Shown piece after piece: positions 1-7,961 of a DNA stretch of 64,000 nt. The position numbers and the translations under genes are program-made. Below the pieces are notes generated by a model. That model made no database searches. It saw only the letters and a list, made by a program, of their open reading frames with translations, and had not been told where the DNA came from. The stretch is from contig NC_011566.1 of assembly GCF_000014885.1 (NCBI RefSeq), forward strand, positions 1,996,001-2,060,000, given 5' to 3'. Position 1 is the first letter of the stretch, and every line of letters starts with the position of its first letter. The DNA is from Shewanella piezotolerans WP3. Lineage in GTDB: Bacteria; Pseudomonadota; Gammaproteobacteria; Enterobacterales; Shewanellaceae.

Positions 1-37
1 AGAGCTACTTAAAGCACATTAATAGTGGCTATGCATT

Positions 38-71
38 AAAAAGGGATGCCGTTAGTGCATCCCTTTTTCTT
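38..71. terminator. Bidirectional intrinsic terminator
   Basis: A 12-bp perfect stem (38-49 with 57-68) with a 7-nt loop is flanked by A and T runs. It lies just past the stop of the leftward epimerase gene at 75 and can also end a rightward transcript entering from outside the window. Confidence 0.85.
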
Positions 72-74
72 TTA

Positions 75-977
75 CTATTTGAAGATTTCGCTAAAAGCAT
101 CATCAATATTTGTATAGCGAAATTCAAACCCATCAGCGAGTGCTTTTTGCGGCACCACATATTGCCCATCAATGAGTAGCGTCGACATCTCACCTAATGC
201 CAGCTTCAGTGCGAATGCCGGTGCCGGAATAAAAGTAGGGCGTTTTAAGGCTTTACCCATTGCATCTGTAAACATCTGATTGCTTATTGGAGTGGGGGCG
301 CAGCCATTATAAATACCGCTGCAATGCTCATTACTCATCATAAACTCAATCAAGCGGATGAGATCGGTTTGGTGGATCCAACTCATCCCTTGTTTACCGT
401 TTGCGATAGGACCACCCAAGCCGAGTTTAAATGCCGGCAGCATCTTAGCTAACGCGCCGCCGTTAGCGCCAAGTACCAGTCCGATACGCACAATACATAC
501 ACGGGTTGCATTGCTAACAGCATTCTGCGCTGCTTGCTCCCACTGAGCGCAAACTTTATGGGTAAACTCATTTTGGCTTTCTTTGCTCAATTGAAAACGC
601 TCATCGATATGTTGCTCGTGTTGACGGCCGTAAAAGCCGACTGCAGAGGCGCTAATAAACGTGCTCGGTGGATTGCGACTTACCTTGATGAGCGTTGCAA
701 TTTTGGCTGTAATTTGCCAGCGACTTTGGCAAATTGCCTGTTTCTGGCGTTCAGACCAACGTTTACCTGCTATGGGCTCGCCCGCTAGATTGATCACAAC
801 ATCAAAGCCATCTAAGTTTGCTAAACAGTCGAGATCGCTGAGGTAGTGGTGGGCTGCACCTAGCTTTGCTGCTGTGCGCTCAGGCGCTCTAGTGAGTATG
901 GTTAACTTATGCTCACTTAGATGTTTAACCAATTGACTGCCAACAAATCCACTGGCGCCGGTAATTAATATTTTCAT
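75..977 (-). CDS. TIGR01777-family NAD(P)-dependent epimerase (YfcH/SDR39U1-like)
   Basis: A 300-residue short-chain dehydrogenase of the extended, atypical TIGR01777 type. The N-terminus has the Rossmann glycine motif GASGFVG (residues 7-13). The body carries SAVGFYG (about 111-117), the family's version of the catalytic Tyr region. The C-terminal part matches the DUF1731 region that closes these proteins. The length is normal for the family. The substrate is unknown; in E. coli the homologue is YfcH. The gene is monocistronic: a terminator follows it at once, and the next gene is divergent, nearly 400 bp away. Confidence 0.9.
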   Translation of the reverse strand: MKILITGASGFVGSQLVKHLSEHKLTILTRAPERTAAKLGAAHHYLSDLDCLANLDGFDVVINLAGEPIAGKRWSERQKQAICQSRWQITAKIATLIKVSRNPPSTFISASAVGFYGRQHEQHIDERFQLSKESQNEFTHKVCAQWEQAAQNAVSNATRVCIVRIGLVLGANGGALAKMLPAFKLGLGGPIANGKQGMSWIHQTDLIRLIEFMMSNEHCSGIYNGCAPTPISNQMFTDAMGKALKRPTFIPAPAFALKLALGEMSTLLIDGQYVVPQKALADGFEFRYTNIDDAFSEIFK

Positions 978-1365
978 AGGCTTTTGTTTTTAAGGGGTCT
1001 TAATAGAGTTTACGCCAAATGTGGCAAATAGGATCTCTCTAACTTTATCCTTATTATAAACGTTGCCGAGTTGACTCTGCTTTGTATACTAAAACGCCTT
1101 GTATTGTAACGGAGGAGAGCTTAATTTTATGGCGCCGTGATTGCTATCTACTTGAGTTGAAACTAAAGCGGTGATTTCTATAAAATCATGCGATAATTCA
1201 AGCTATTATTTATTTTCAGTCAGTAGATGAATATTTCAGCTGTCTATAAGTGGCGAGTTTACTGGTTAAACTTGGCATTTTAGCTGTGGAACCTTAGGAT
1301 AGGGTTCTTATCTTTATTCATTGCTGTAAATTGTAATTTAATTATGAATCAACAAGGATTTATTA
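978..1365. other. Intergenic region between divergent genes
   Basis: 388 bp, AT-rich. A plausible sigma-70 promoter for the rightward gene is TTGCCG (1063-1068), 16 bp, TATACT (1085-1090), which would leave a long leader. A strong Shine-Dalgarno-like GGAGGAG near 1112 is followed only by ATG-GCG-CCG-TGA, so no real gene was supported there. Nothing else was recognised. Confidence 0.4.
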
Positions 1366-2448
1366 ATGGGCCGATTTGAGAACCAAGGCGTGGCATTTAA
1401 AGGCTTTGCCATCTCAGCATTTATAGTGGTGATTTTGGCAGGGATAAAAACAGCAAGCCCAATAGTGGTTCCTTTTGTGCTGTCGGTGTTCATTGCGGTG
1501 ATCTGTAATCCGGTTATTAACTGGCTCACTCGTCATAAAGCACCCAGAGGGCTCGCGGTATTAATGCTAATGGTATTTATTGTCTTAATGGGATTGTGGT
1601 TGGCTTCATTAGTTGGCACCTCGATTAACGAGTTTTCAAAACAGTTGCCGTTTTATCGCGATCAGTTAATTGAACAGTTTTCTTGGATTGTAGATAAATT
1701 AGCCGCGCTGAATATTCAGATCTCCAAAGAGCAGATTCTAGCTTATTTTGACCCAGGTATTGCGCTGTCAATGACCACCAATATGTTGACTGGCGTCGGC
1801 AGTGTGATGGCGAATCTGTTTTTGATTATTTTGACTGTTGTGTTCATGTTGTTTGAGTCAAATGGTTTTTCAAGAAAGATGCACCTTGCACTTGATGACC
1901 CTGATATGCGACTAAAACAGATAGACCGTTTTCTACACTCGGTTAATCAGTATATGGTGATAAAAACGCTAGTCAGCTTGGGGACTGGTTTTATTGTCGG
2001 GCTCGGTTTGTACATTATTGGCGTTGATTATGCGCTGCTGTGGGGAGTGATTGCTTTTCTATTTAACTATATCCCCAATATCGGTTCGATTATTGCCGCA
2101 ATTCCTTCGGTGTTACTCGCGTTCATACAGATAGGTCCAGGCGCTGCGGGCGCTGTTGCTCTGCTTTATTTAGGTACGAATACTATTATGGGGAACGTGG
2201 TAGAGCCGCGTTATATGGGCCGTGGTCTCGGCTTGTCGACTTTAGTGGTGTTTTTATCATTAATATTTTGGGGATGGTTACTCGGCTCAGTCGGTATGCT
2301 GTTGTCTGTACCATTAACCATGATCGTTAAAATAGCGTTAGAGTCTAGTCAAGATGGCCGCTGGCTAGCAGTGCTGCTGGGTGATGATGTCGCCGAAGAT
2401 GAAGTTGAGTCCGATGACAGTTTAAAGATAGAACAAAGCAAAAAGTGA
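1366..2448 (+). CDS. AI-2E family transporter (PerM/TqsA/YdiK type)
   Basis: A 360-residue polytopic inner-membrane protein of the AI-2E exporter superfamily (PF01594). Hydrophobic pairs stand at the N-terminus (about 10-55 and 60-85), a soluble amphipathic section follows (about 85-140), then clustered membrane segments to about residue 330. The family motif FLFNYIPNIGSIIAAIP is present (about 235-251). The C-terminal 25 residues are acidic and charged. The ATG at 1366 has AAGGA about 8 bases upstream. Members export autoinducer-2 or act as Na+/H+ antiporters; the sequence does not tell which. The stop is 5 bp before the next gene, so the two are probably cotranscribed. Confidence 0.9.
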   Translation: MGRFENQGVAFKGFAISAFIVVILAGIKTASPIVVPFVLSVFIAVICNPVINWLTRHKAPRGLAVLMLMVFIVLMGLWLASLVGTSINEFSKQLPFYRDQLIEQFSWIVDKLAALNIQISKEQILAYFDPGIALSMTTNMLTGVGSVMANLFLIILTVVFMLFESNGFSRKMHLALDDPDMRLKQIDRFLHSVNQYMVIKTLVSLGTGFIVGLGLYIIGVDYALLWGVIAFLFNYIPNIGSIIAAIPSVLLAFIQIGPGAAGAVALLYLGTNTIMGNVVEPRYMGRGLGLSTLVVFLSLIFWGWLLGSVGMLLSVPLTMIVKIALESSQDGRWLAVLLGDDVAEDEVESDDSLKIEQSKK

Positions 2449-2453
2449 GTTAA

Positions 2454-3368
2454 ATGCAGTTATTTATTGAAGCAATAAAAGACCTTACCTTTGGCGAGGA
2501 TGTAGGCCGTTTATTTCACGGCCGTGGTGGGTGTTATCAAGGTGCGGAGCATCTTTGTTTAGATTGGTTTGCCCCTGTAATTTTGTTAACCAGCTTTAAA
2601 CCATTGACTGATGATGAGCTTTCAGTCATTACCGAGGCGTTAGAACAGCGTTGGTGTGAGTTAAAAGGTGATACACCAATTAATTTAGTTTTTCAGTATC
2701 GTGCTGGTGGTGAAACTCATACCAACATACTAAAAGGTGAAGTCCCTGAAAAGCACGTAGTGACTGAAAATGGTGCACAGTTTCAAGTGCACCTGCTTAA
2801 AGGGCAAAATCACGGCTTATTCTTAGATATGAGTAACGGTCGCCAGTGGGTTCGTGAAAACAGTGCGGGTAAGAAGGTACTTAACCTATTTGCTTACACC
2901 TGTGGCTTTTCCGTTGCTGCGTTGCAAGGAAAGGCCGCTGAAGTGGTTAACATTGATATGAGCAAAGGCTCATTGTCGATTGGCAAGCAAAACCATCTGT
3001 TAAACGGCTTTGGCTCTGGGGCACGCTTCTTGAGCCACGACATTTTTAAATCTTGGGGAAAGCTCACAAAACTTGGGCCTTATGATTTGATCATTGCCGA
3101 TCCGCCTAGTAATCAAAAAGGTAGTTTCGTGGCAACTAAAGACTATGCTCGATTGTTGAAACGCTTGCCCAGCTTACTTGCGGCCGACGGTGATATTCTT
3201 TTGTGTCTCAATGCTCCTGAACTTACTATCGATTTTCTAAAGGGGCAGGTGGCAGAGTACAGCCCTAGTTTAAAGTTAGAGCAGCAGTTGCAGAATCCAT
3301 CGATGTTTAATGATGTTGATCCCAACAAGGCACTGAAAGTGTTGCGCTACAAACAACAGAGCGATTAA
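2454..3368 (+). CDS. Class I SAM-dependent methyltransferase (PF10672, RlmI/RlmL-like fold)
   Basis: A 304-residue methyltransferase. The SAM-binding region is VLNLFAYTCGFSVAA (about 142-156), followed by the acidic ribose contact NIDMSKGS and the DPPS motif (about 216-219) used by base methyltransferases of the RlmI/RlmKL group. It lacks the PUA domain of RlmI, so an rRNA target is possible but not shown. It starts 5 bp after the AI-2E gene with a weak ribosome site, suggesting translational coupling. A strong terminator follows. Confidence 0.85.
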   Translation: MQLFIEAIKDLTFGEDVGRLFHGRGGCYQGAEHLCLDWFAPVILLTSFKPLTDDELSVITEALEQRWCELKGDTPINLVFQYRAGGETHTNILKGEVPEKHVVTENGAQFQVHLLKGQNHGLFLDMSNGRQWVRENSAGKKVLNLFAYTCGFSVAALQGKAAEVVNIDMSKGSLSIGKQNHLLNGFGSGARFLSHDIFKSWGKLTKLGPYDLIIADPPSNQKGSFVATKDYARLLKRLPSLLAADGDILLCLNAPELTIDFLKGQVAEYSPSLKLEQQLQNPSMFNDVDPNKALKVLRYKQQSD

Positions 3369-3394
3369 GTCGCTTGGTAAAAGATTACAAAGTG

Positions 3395-3425
3395 AAAAGG
3401 CCAAACAGCATGTTTGGCCTTTTTT
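3395..3425 (+). terminator. Intrinsic terminator after the methyltransferase gene
   Basis: A perfect 13-bp stem (3395-3407 with 3411-3423), 3-nt loop, ending in a T run. It starts 27 bases past the stop codon at 3368. Confidence 0.9.
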
Positions 3426-3446
3426 GTTTCTGAGCTAGGCTGTTTA

Positions 3447-3759
3447 ATACCAATCAGTATAAGAAGTTGATCTACTCAGAGCGTTTTTGGCACGCTAATT
3501 CAAGGCGAATAAATGACATAATGGTTATTCCCTTATGAGTTTATTCAACGCAGAAGTAGCAAGCCAAAAACACTCCTAAAGGCGAGTTTTAGCGGCTTTG
3601 ATGCTGCGTTAATGAATTTGAACGTAGAATAACTATGCTCTTCATTCATTGCTAACCACATGGATGTGGTGAATGTCATTAATGCAGGAGCATTTAATGA
3701 CCTTACCTCAAAGTCGCTAAACTCTCGCTGAGCGATCAAATCTTTATACTGATTGGTAT
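3447..3759. repeat. Type A foldback repeat, copy 1
   Basis: A 313-bp element with terminal inverted repeats: left end ATACCAATCAGTATAAG, right end the reverse complement with one or two changes. Inside, further arms pair (GAGTTTTAGCG near 3582 against CGCTAAACTCT near 3715), so the element is a long imperfect hairpin. Related copies lie at 9207-9373 and 61931-62189. It contains no transposase and no convincing reading frame. Confidence 0.85.
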
Positions 3760-3760
3760 A

Positions 3761-4189
3761 ATACCAATTGCATTGACAGTTTGACCATTCAGCGGGAATT
3801 CAAAACGCTGTAGGCAAGTAGTGGGATTTGAGCTAATCGTTATTCTCGGCTCTGGCATCCTGCTTCGCTCTCGATAATTGCTCCTGCATTATTCTACCTT
3901 CGACCATCCTTGGTCTCGTACCTCCTAAATCTGACCGCCAAGGAGGGCCGGAATGCCTTATTTTGTATGGAACAAAATAGACCATTTAGTCGTATATCCA
4001 AATCCTATAATGAAGCATAAAACGTTTTGCCAATTTGTTTAACCTCAGCCGCACTTCGTGAGCCCCTCAGTCTTTCCACTTCTGCTTTGCATTGTCTTAA
4101 AAGGGAATGACCATTTCTTTACCAAAGCGCTTTTGAATTGAAAAGGCTGAGGGGCTCTGAACTGGTTAAATACTTAATGCAATTGGTAT
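3761..4189 (-). repeat. Type B terminal-inverted-repeat element, copy 1
   Basis: A 429-bp element starting one base after the type A copy. Its ends are ATACCAATTGCATT and, inverted, AATGCAATTGGTAT. It is almost identical, in reverse complement, to 61465-61891, and related to 26330-26657 (shorter) and 43786-44068 (decayed). It carries a 50-codon frame on the minus strand (3833-3985). Size, inverted ends and copy number suggest a non-autonomous mobile element. Confidence 0.9.
3833..3985 (-). CDS. 50-codon reading frame inside type B repeat, copy 1
   Basis: ATG at 3985 to TAG at 3833. The product begins MVYFVPYKIR and ends QDARAENND. The only base difference from the copy at 61667-61819 is AGG for AGA, both arginine. 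No good ribosome-binding site precedes the ATG. An internal ATG at codon 27 has GGAGG about a dozen bases upstream. Whether it is translated is unknown; it may be a by-product of conserved repeat DNA. Confidence 0.35.
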   Translation of the reverse strand: MVYFVPYKIRHSGPPWRSDLGGTRPRMVEGRIMQEQLSRAKQDARAENND

Positions 4190-4599
4190 AAACGTTCGAT
4201 AAGGACAGATTACTCCTGTAGGGAGCTTAGCTTGGTACAACCGCTGTGCATTGTTATACGCGACAGGTTATTCAATAGAGATGATTAAGAAATAGTAGTA
4301 GATGTTTCCACCTTGTATACTTTTTGGGTTTATAAAAGTGGCTGTTTAGTGTGAAAGTGAATTAAAAAATGAAAGGCTTTCAGTTTTTACGACGTTAATT
4401 CACCTTTTTAAGGCTGAATGTAGCGTTTTAGGCTGTTTTTTCATTTTAAACTGAAAGTTTTCTGTAAGTGATGCATTAATCCTGTTATAATTATCGACAG
4501 AAACACTGCAAAGTTGGCATGTTTTAAGAAAGGCAAAATGTCACACTATTGATGACATGCTTTTGTACCCTACACCTAAATCAAAGATCCGGAGTCGTT
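4190..4599. other. Intergenic region with inverted repeats, upstream of a 32-codon gene
   Basis: About 410 bp without a recognised gene. A 9-bp inverted repeat (4357-4365 with 4395-4403) encloses a small GAAAG-G-CTTTC hairpin (4371-4381), and AAACTGAAAG near 4447 can also pair with CTTTCAGTTT near 4378. Just upstream of the mini-gene lies ATGTCA-N9-TGACAT (4538-4558), an operator-like palindrome. These could be a structured RNA and a regulator site; no family was recognised. Confidence 0.35.
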
Positions 4600-4698
4600 A
4601 TGGAAGTTCAGGAATATGAAGGCGCATATTATCAACTGCAAGATGAGATGTTAGAGTCTCTACCAGTTGAAATGGATGAAGAAGCATTTTTGGATTAG
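4600..4698 (+). CDS. Small acidic protein, 32 residues, unknown function
   Basis: ATG at 4600 preceded by GGAG at 4591-4594, TAG at 4696-4698, then a strong terminator 42 bases further on. The peptide begins MEVQEYEGAYYQ and ends DEEAFLD. It has 11 Asp/Glu and no Lys, Arg or His, so it is very acidic. A good ribosome site, its own terminator and a palindrome upstream make a real short gene plausible. No family was recognised. Confidence 0.6.
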   Translation: MEVQEYEGAYYQLQDEMLESLPVEMDEEAFLD

Positions 4699-4740
4699 GA
4701 TAGCCATAGATAGAACGATCTGATATCAGTTTTATCTAGA

Positions 4741-4770
4741 AAAAATAGCAACCATAGGGTTGCTATTTTT
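4741..4770. terminator. Bidirectional intrinsic terminator
   Basis: A 13-bp perfect stem (4741-4753 with 4758-4770), 4-nt loop, A run on one side and T run on the other. It sits between the converging mini-gene and lipoprotein gene and serves both. Confidence 0.9.
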
Positions 4771-4791
4771 GTTTGTAAGTTTTGTCAGCAT

Positions 4792-5253
4792 CTAACCATT
4801 TACATTTCTTTTTTCTGGTACCACTTCGGTAATAATCCACTTCCCTTTGCGTTTATTCAAGCGCAATGTTCTATCATCCACCCAAAACTGCCCGCCACGC
4901 AAGCCCATAATCTTTACGATTACGGTGACATCTTCAGTCGTTTTTCGAAAAAAATCGATATCAACTTCATCCACTTCCATCTCAACGTCGGTTAACGACA
5001 AATTGAGTACATGTCGTTGTACTGAAGCGGCAATGTAATAGTGTGACAATATATCCTTCATTGAATCATCGACGAACAACTTGGCTTTCTCTACGTCACG
5101 TTCGACATAGATTGCATTTAAAAAACCGAGAGAGGAGAGTTCAGGTGTTCGCATAGAGGGAATTGACGGATCAGCCAATACAGACTGGCCGGCGGTATTG
5201 TCGCAAGCAGAAACGCTTAAAAGTGACACAATAAGAACAAGATATTTCAACAT
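4792..5253 (-). CDS. Small putative lipoprotein, unknown function
   Basis: A 153-residue protein. Residues 1-16 are a signal peptide ending in the lipobox-like LSVSAC with Cys17, followed by Asp18. Asp at +2 is the usual inner-membrane retention signal in E. coli. The mature part is mixed alpha/beta, with KAKLFVDDSMKDILSHYY in the middle and a basic C-terminus, resembling small NTF2-like folds. That is an impression, not a family match. It is alone between a terminator and a long intergenic region. Confidence 0.7.
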   Translation of the reverse strand: MLKYLVLIVSLLSVSACDNTAGQSVLADPSIPSMRTPELSSLGFLNAIYVERDVEKAKLFVDDSMKDILSHYYIAASVQRHVLNLSLTDVEMEVDEVDIDFFRKTTEDVTVIVKIMGLRGGQFWVDDRTLRLNKRKGKWIITEVVPEKRNVNG

Positions 5254-5386
5254 AAGTTTTTATTATTGGATTTTTTAGCAGTATCACGATAATCCGGCAC
5301 TAACGCAAGATTTTACTGCTAGATCTCACGCAAAGCTTGACCTAGATAAAGATCTAAGGCATATCTGTATAGATAACTTAGAAAGG

Positions 5387-5409
5387 TTATCCACAGAATC
5401 TGTGGACAA
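5387..5409. promoter_or_regulatory. Inverted pair of DnaA boxes
   Basis: TTATCCACA (5387-5395) is the exact consensus DnaA box. TGTGGACAA (5401-5409) is its inverse with one mismatch. Together they form an 8-bp perfect inverted repeat (5390-5397 with 5399-5406) around one base. Confidence 0.65.
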
Positions 5410-5604
5410 GTGTGTTGAAGACTATTTTTAGTTTGGTTAAGTTATTAATATATCAGCGTTAAATTGACTGGTTATTTTTTGACGCATTCTCAGCGTGTTT
5501 ATTATTTAGGCTGTTAAATCTAAGTAAAACGACCAATTTGGTCATAAATTAGATCGTAACGATCCTTATTTAATGAAACAGGTATCGCTTGATTCTCTAG
5601 TTAA

Positions 5605-5632
5605 AAAAAAGCCTGCATGAGCAGGCTTTTTT
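5605..5632. terminator. Intrinsic terminator downstream of pta
   Basis: A 12-bp stem (5605-5616 with 5621-5632), 4-nt loop, T run in both directions. It lies about 87 bases past the stop of the leftward pta gene. Confidence 0.85.
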
Positions 5633-5718
5633 AGTTTACCGATTTATTTAATCAATATCGAAATGTCATCGCTCTGCGAGTGTATAGCGCCCCAGAGTCG
5701 ATTAACCTCGTATATTGT

Positions 5719-7863
5719 TTAGCTTTCGTTTTGCGAAGCCTGAATAGCGGTAAGCGCGATGGTGTAAACAATATCATCGACAAGTGCGCCACGTGATAGA
5801 TCGTTTACAGGTTTGCGCATACCTTGCAGCATTGGGCCAATAGAGATCAGGTCAGCACTTCTCTGAACCGCCTTATACGTGGTATTACCGGTATTGAGGT
5901 CAGGGAATACAAATACAGTTGCTTGACCTGCGACTGGGCTATCAGGTGCTTTAGAGCGAGCGACATTCGGCATAACCGCGGCGTCGTACTGTAAAGGACC
6001 ATCAATCACTAGATCTGGGCGTTTTTGTTTAGCAATGCGAGTTGCTTCACGCACTTTATCAACATCAGAACCAGTTCCTGAACTACCAGTAGAGTAACTG
6101 ATCATTGCTACACGTGGATCAATGCCGAATGCGATAGCCGATTCAGCGGACTGAATAGCAATATCAGCTAACTGCTCAGCATTTGGATCTGGGTTAATGG
6201 CACAATCACCATAGACTAAGACTTGATCTGGCATCAACATGAAGAAGATAGAGGAAACTAAGCTTGAGCCCGGCGCAGTTTTAATTAACTGCAGTGGCGG
6301 ACGAATAGTATTGGCCGTGGTATTAACCGCGCCAGATACGATACCGTCTACTTCTCCCTGAGCAAGCATCATAGTCCCAAGAACCATGTTGTCTTCTAAT
6401 TGCTCTTTGGCAACGACTTCGGTTAAGCCTTTATTACGACGAAGTTCTACCATAGGTTCAACATAACGACCACGAGCAGCTTCGGGCTCAATGATCTCTA
6501 CGCCTTCACCTAAAGTTACACCTTGCAAAGTCGCAATACGTTCAATCTCTTCACGGTTACCCAGTAACACACATCTAGCAATACCGCGTTCAGCACAGAT
6601 GCTGGCAGCTTCGATTGTTCTTGGTTCATCACCTTCAGGTAAAACGACTGTTTTACGAGCGGCGCGGGCAAGTTCTGTTAGCTTGTAACGGAATGCTGGT
6701 GGTGACAAGCGATGTTCACGTGGTGAGTTTTTAGTAATGCTCTCAACCCAGCTTTGATCAATATGTCCGGCCACAAACTCTTGAACCTGTTCAATACGTA
6801 CGGCATCGTCTACAGGAACTTCATGGTCAAAACGTTGAATATTAAGCGAAGTTTGCCAAGTATTAGTATCGATTAAGAACACGGGTAAGCCCGTTTCAAA
6901 AGCTTGCTCGCAAAGTTCCATAATTTGTGGCTCTGGCTCGTAACCACCCGTTAGCAAGAGTGCACCAACTTTGATGCCGTTCATTGAAGCAAGGCAGGCT
7001 GATACGATGACATCACTGCGGTCGCCTGAAGTCACTAGTAGCGAATCAGTCTTAATATGGGTGACCATATTTGGAATACTGCGGGCACAGAAGGTTACTT
7101 TACGCATACGGCGAGTGTTCATTTCGCCTGCGTTGATTATCTTTGCGCTGAGGTGCTTAGCAAGATCAGAAGCGCGTGGTGCCACTAGGTCTAGATTATA
7201 AGGCACGCTACCTAGAATACGTAATTTACTCTTACCTGGCAGTTGGAACATGCTTGCGGCATCAGGACGTTGAACACTGTCGTGATCAAATACTTCTGAT
7301 AAGTCTGGGCGTGCACGGCCTTCGTCATCTACAGGGGCACCGATCTTGTTGATAATCGCGCCAATAAGACGTTTGTTTTTATTTCCGCCCCATGAGTTAT
7401 GCGAGATCTCCAAGCGGTTCATTAATGCTGTTGCACTTTCATTACCTGGGGTGGCGACAAAAATCACGTCTGCATCTAACGCTTTAGCAATCGCATGGTT
7501 GACATCACTTGAAAACGGGTGATTACGCGTTTGTACTAAACCTTCAACAATTAGTGTTTCTGTATCATCTGCAAATTCAGTTGCACGGGCAATAATTTGC
7601 TCCATCAATACATCTGTCTTATCTGCACGGATCAGGTTTTCTGCATGGTCCATCTCAAACGGTTCGAGTGGATTAACCGTTGGGGATTTGCTTAAAATTG
7701 TGGTTGAACGCTCAGGTCCACGATCGTTTGGGCGTTGTTGGGCGATTGGCTTGAAAAAGCGAACTTTAACACCGTGGCGCTCTAACGCACGAACCATTCC
7801 TAAACTAATTGATGTTAACCCTACACCAGTCCCTACAGGGATGAGCATAATGTTGCGAGACAT
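5719..7863 (-). CDS. pta: Phosphate acetyltransferase
   Basis: A 714-residue cytoplasmic enzyme that interconverts acetyl-CoA and acetyl phosphate. Three parts are visible: an N-terminal P-loop, BioD-like domain (GTGVGLTS at about 12-19), a central DRTGG domain (about 220-330), and the C-terminal PTA_PTB catalytic domain (about 390-705, with SYSTGSSGTGSDVDKVREA). The length equals that of the long enterobacterial Pta. It lies 98 bp downstream of ackA on the same strand, with a hairpin between, as in the usual ackA-pta operon. Confidence 0.98.
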   Translation of the reverse strand: MSRNIMLIPVGTGVGLTSISLGMVRALERHGVKVRFFKPIAQQRPNDRGPERSTTILSKSPTVNPLEPFEMDHAENLIRADKTDVLMEQIIARATEFADDTETLIVEGLVQTRNHPFSSDVNHAIAKALDADVIFVATPGNESATALMNRLEISHNSWGGNKNKRLIGAIINKIGAPVDDEGRARPDLSEVFDHDSVQRPDAASMFQLPGKSKLRILGSVPYNLDLVAPRASDLAKHLSAKIINAGEMNTRRMRKVTFCARSIPNMVTHIKTDSLLVTSGDRSDVIVSACLASMNGIKVGALLLTGGYEPEPQIMELCEQAFETGLPVFLIDTNTWQTSLNIQRFDHEVPVDDAVRIEQVQEFVAGHIDQSWVESITKNSPREHRLSPPAFRYKLTELARAARKTVVLPEGDEPRTIEAASICAERGIARCVLLGNREEIERIATLQGVTLGEGVEIIEPEAARGRYVEPMVELRRNKGLTEVVAKEQLEDNMVLGTMMLAQGEVDGIVSGAVNTTANTIRPPLQLIKTAPGSSLVSSIFFMLMPDQVLVYGDCAINPDPNAEQLADIAIQSAESAIAFGIDPRVAMISYSTGSSGTGSDVDKVREATRIAKQKRPDLVIDGPLQYDAAVMPNVARSKAPDSPVAGQATVFVFPDLNTGNTTYKAVQRSADLISIGPMLQGMRKPVNDLSRGALVDDIVYTIALTAIQASQNES

Positions 7864-7918
7864 AAATACCTCTTAAAACTCGAGAACGCCACAAAAGTAT
7901 GGCAGTAAAAATCTGTTC

Positions 7919-7944
7919 AAGCAGCTCATCAAGTGAGCTGCTTT
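7919..7944 (-). terminator. Hairpin between ackA and pta, possible attenuator
   Basis: Stem AAGCAGCTCA (7919-7928) pairs with TGAGCTGCTT (7934-7943), 5-nt loop. No clean T run follows directly on the minus strand, so it may only weaken read-through from ackA into pta or protect the ackA mRNA end. Confidence 0.45.
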
Positions 7945-7961
7945 ATGAAAATGTGTAAGTG

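Larger units (their letters stand above)
5254..5718. other. Intergenic region with DnaA boxes and palindromes
   Basis: 465 bp between the lipoprotein gene and pta. It holds a perfect DnaA box facing a near-perfect one (5387-5409), four GATC sites (5322, 5351, 5552, 5561) with GATCG-TAA-CGATC at 5552-5564, the 13-bp palindrome GACCAATTTGGTC (5531-5543) and a terminator at 5605-5632. The middle (5420-5460) is AT-rich. Confidence 0.5.

Noticed and set aside
1112..1140. Leader peptide after GGAGGAG
   Set aside because: Only three codons before a stop and spacing too long.
3833..3985. Calling the type B frame a proven gene
   Set aside because: No ribosome site at the first ATG and too few differences between copies to show selection; left as a low-confidence CDS.
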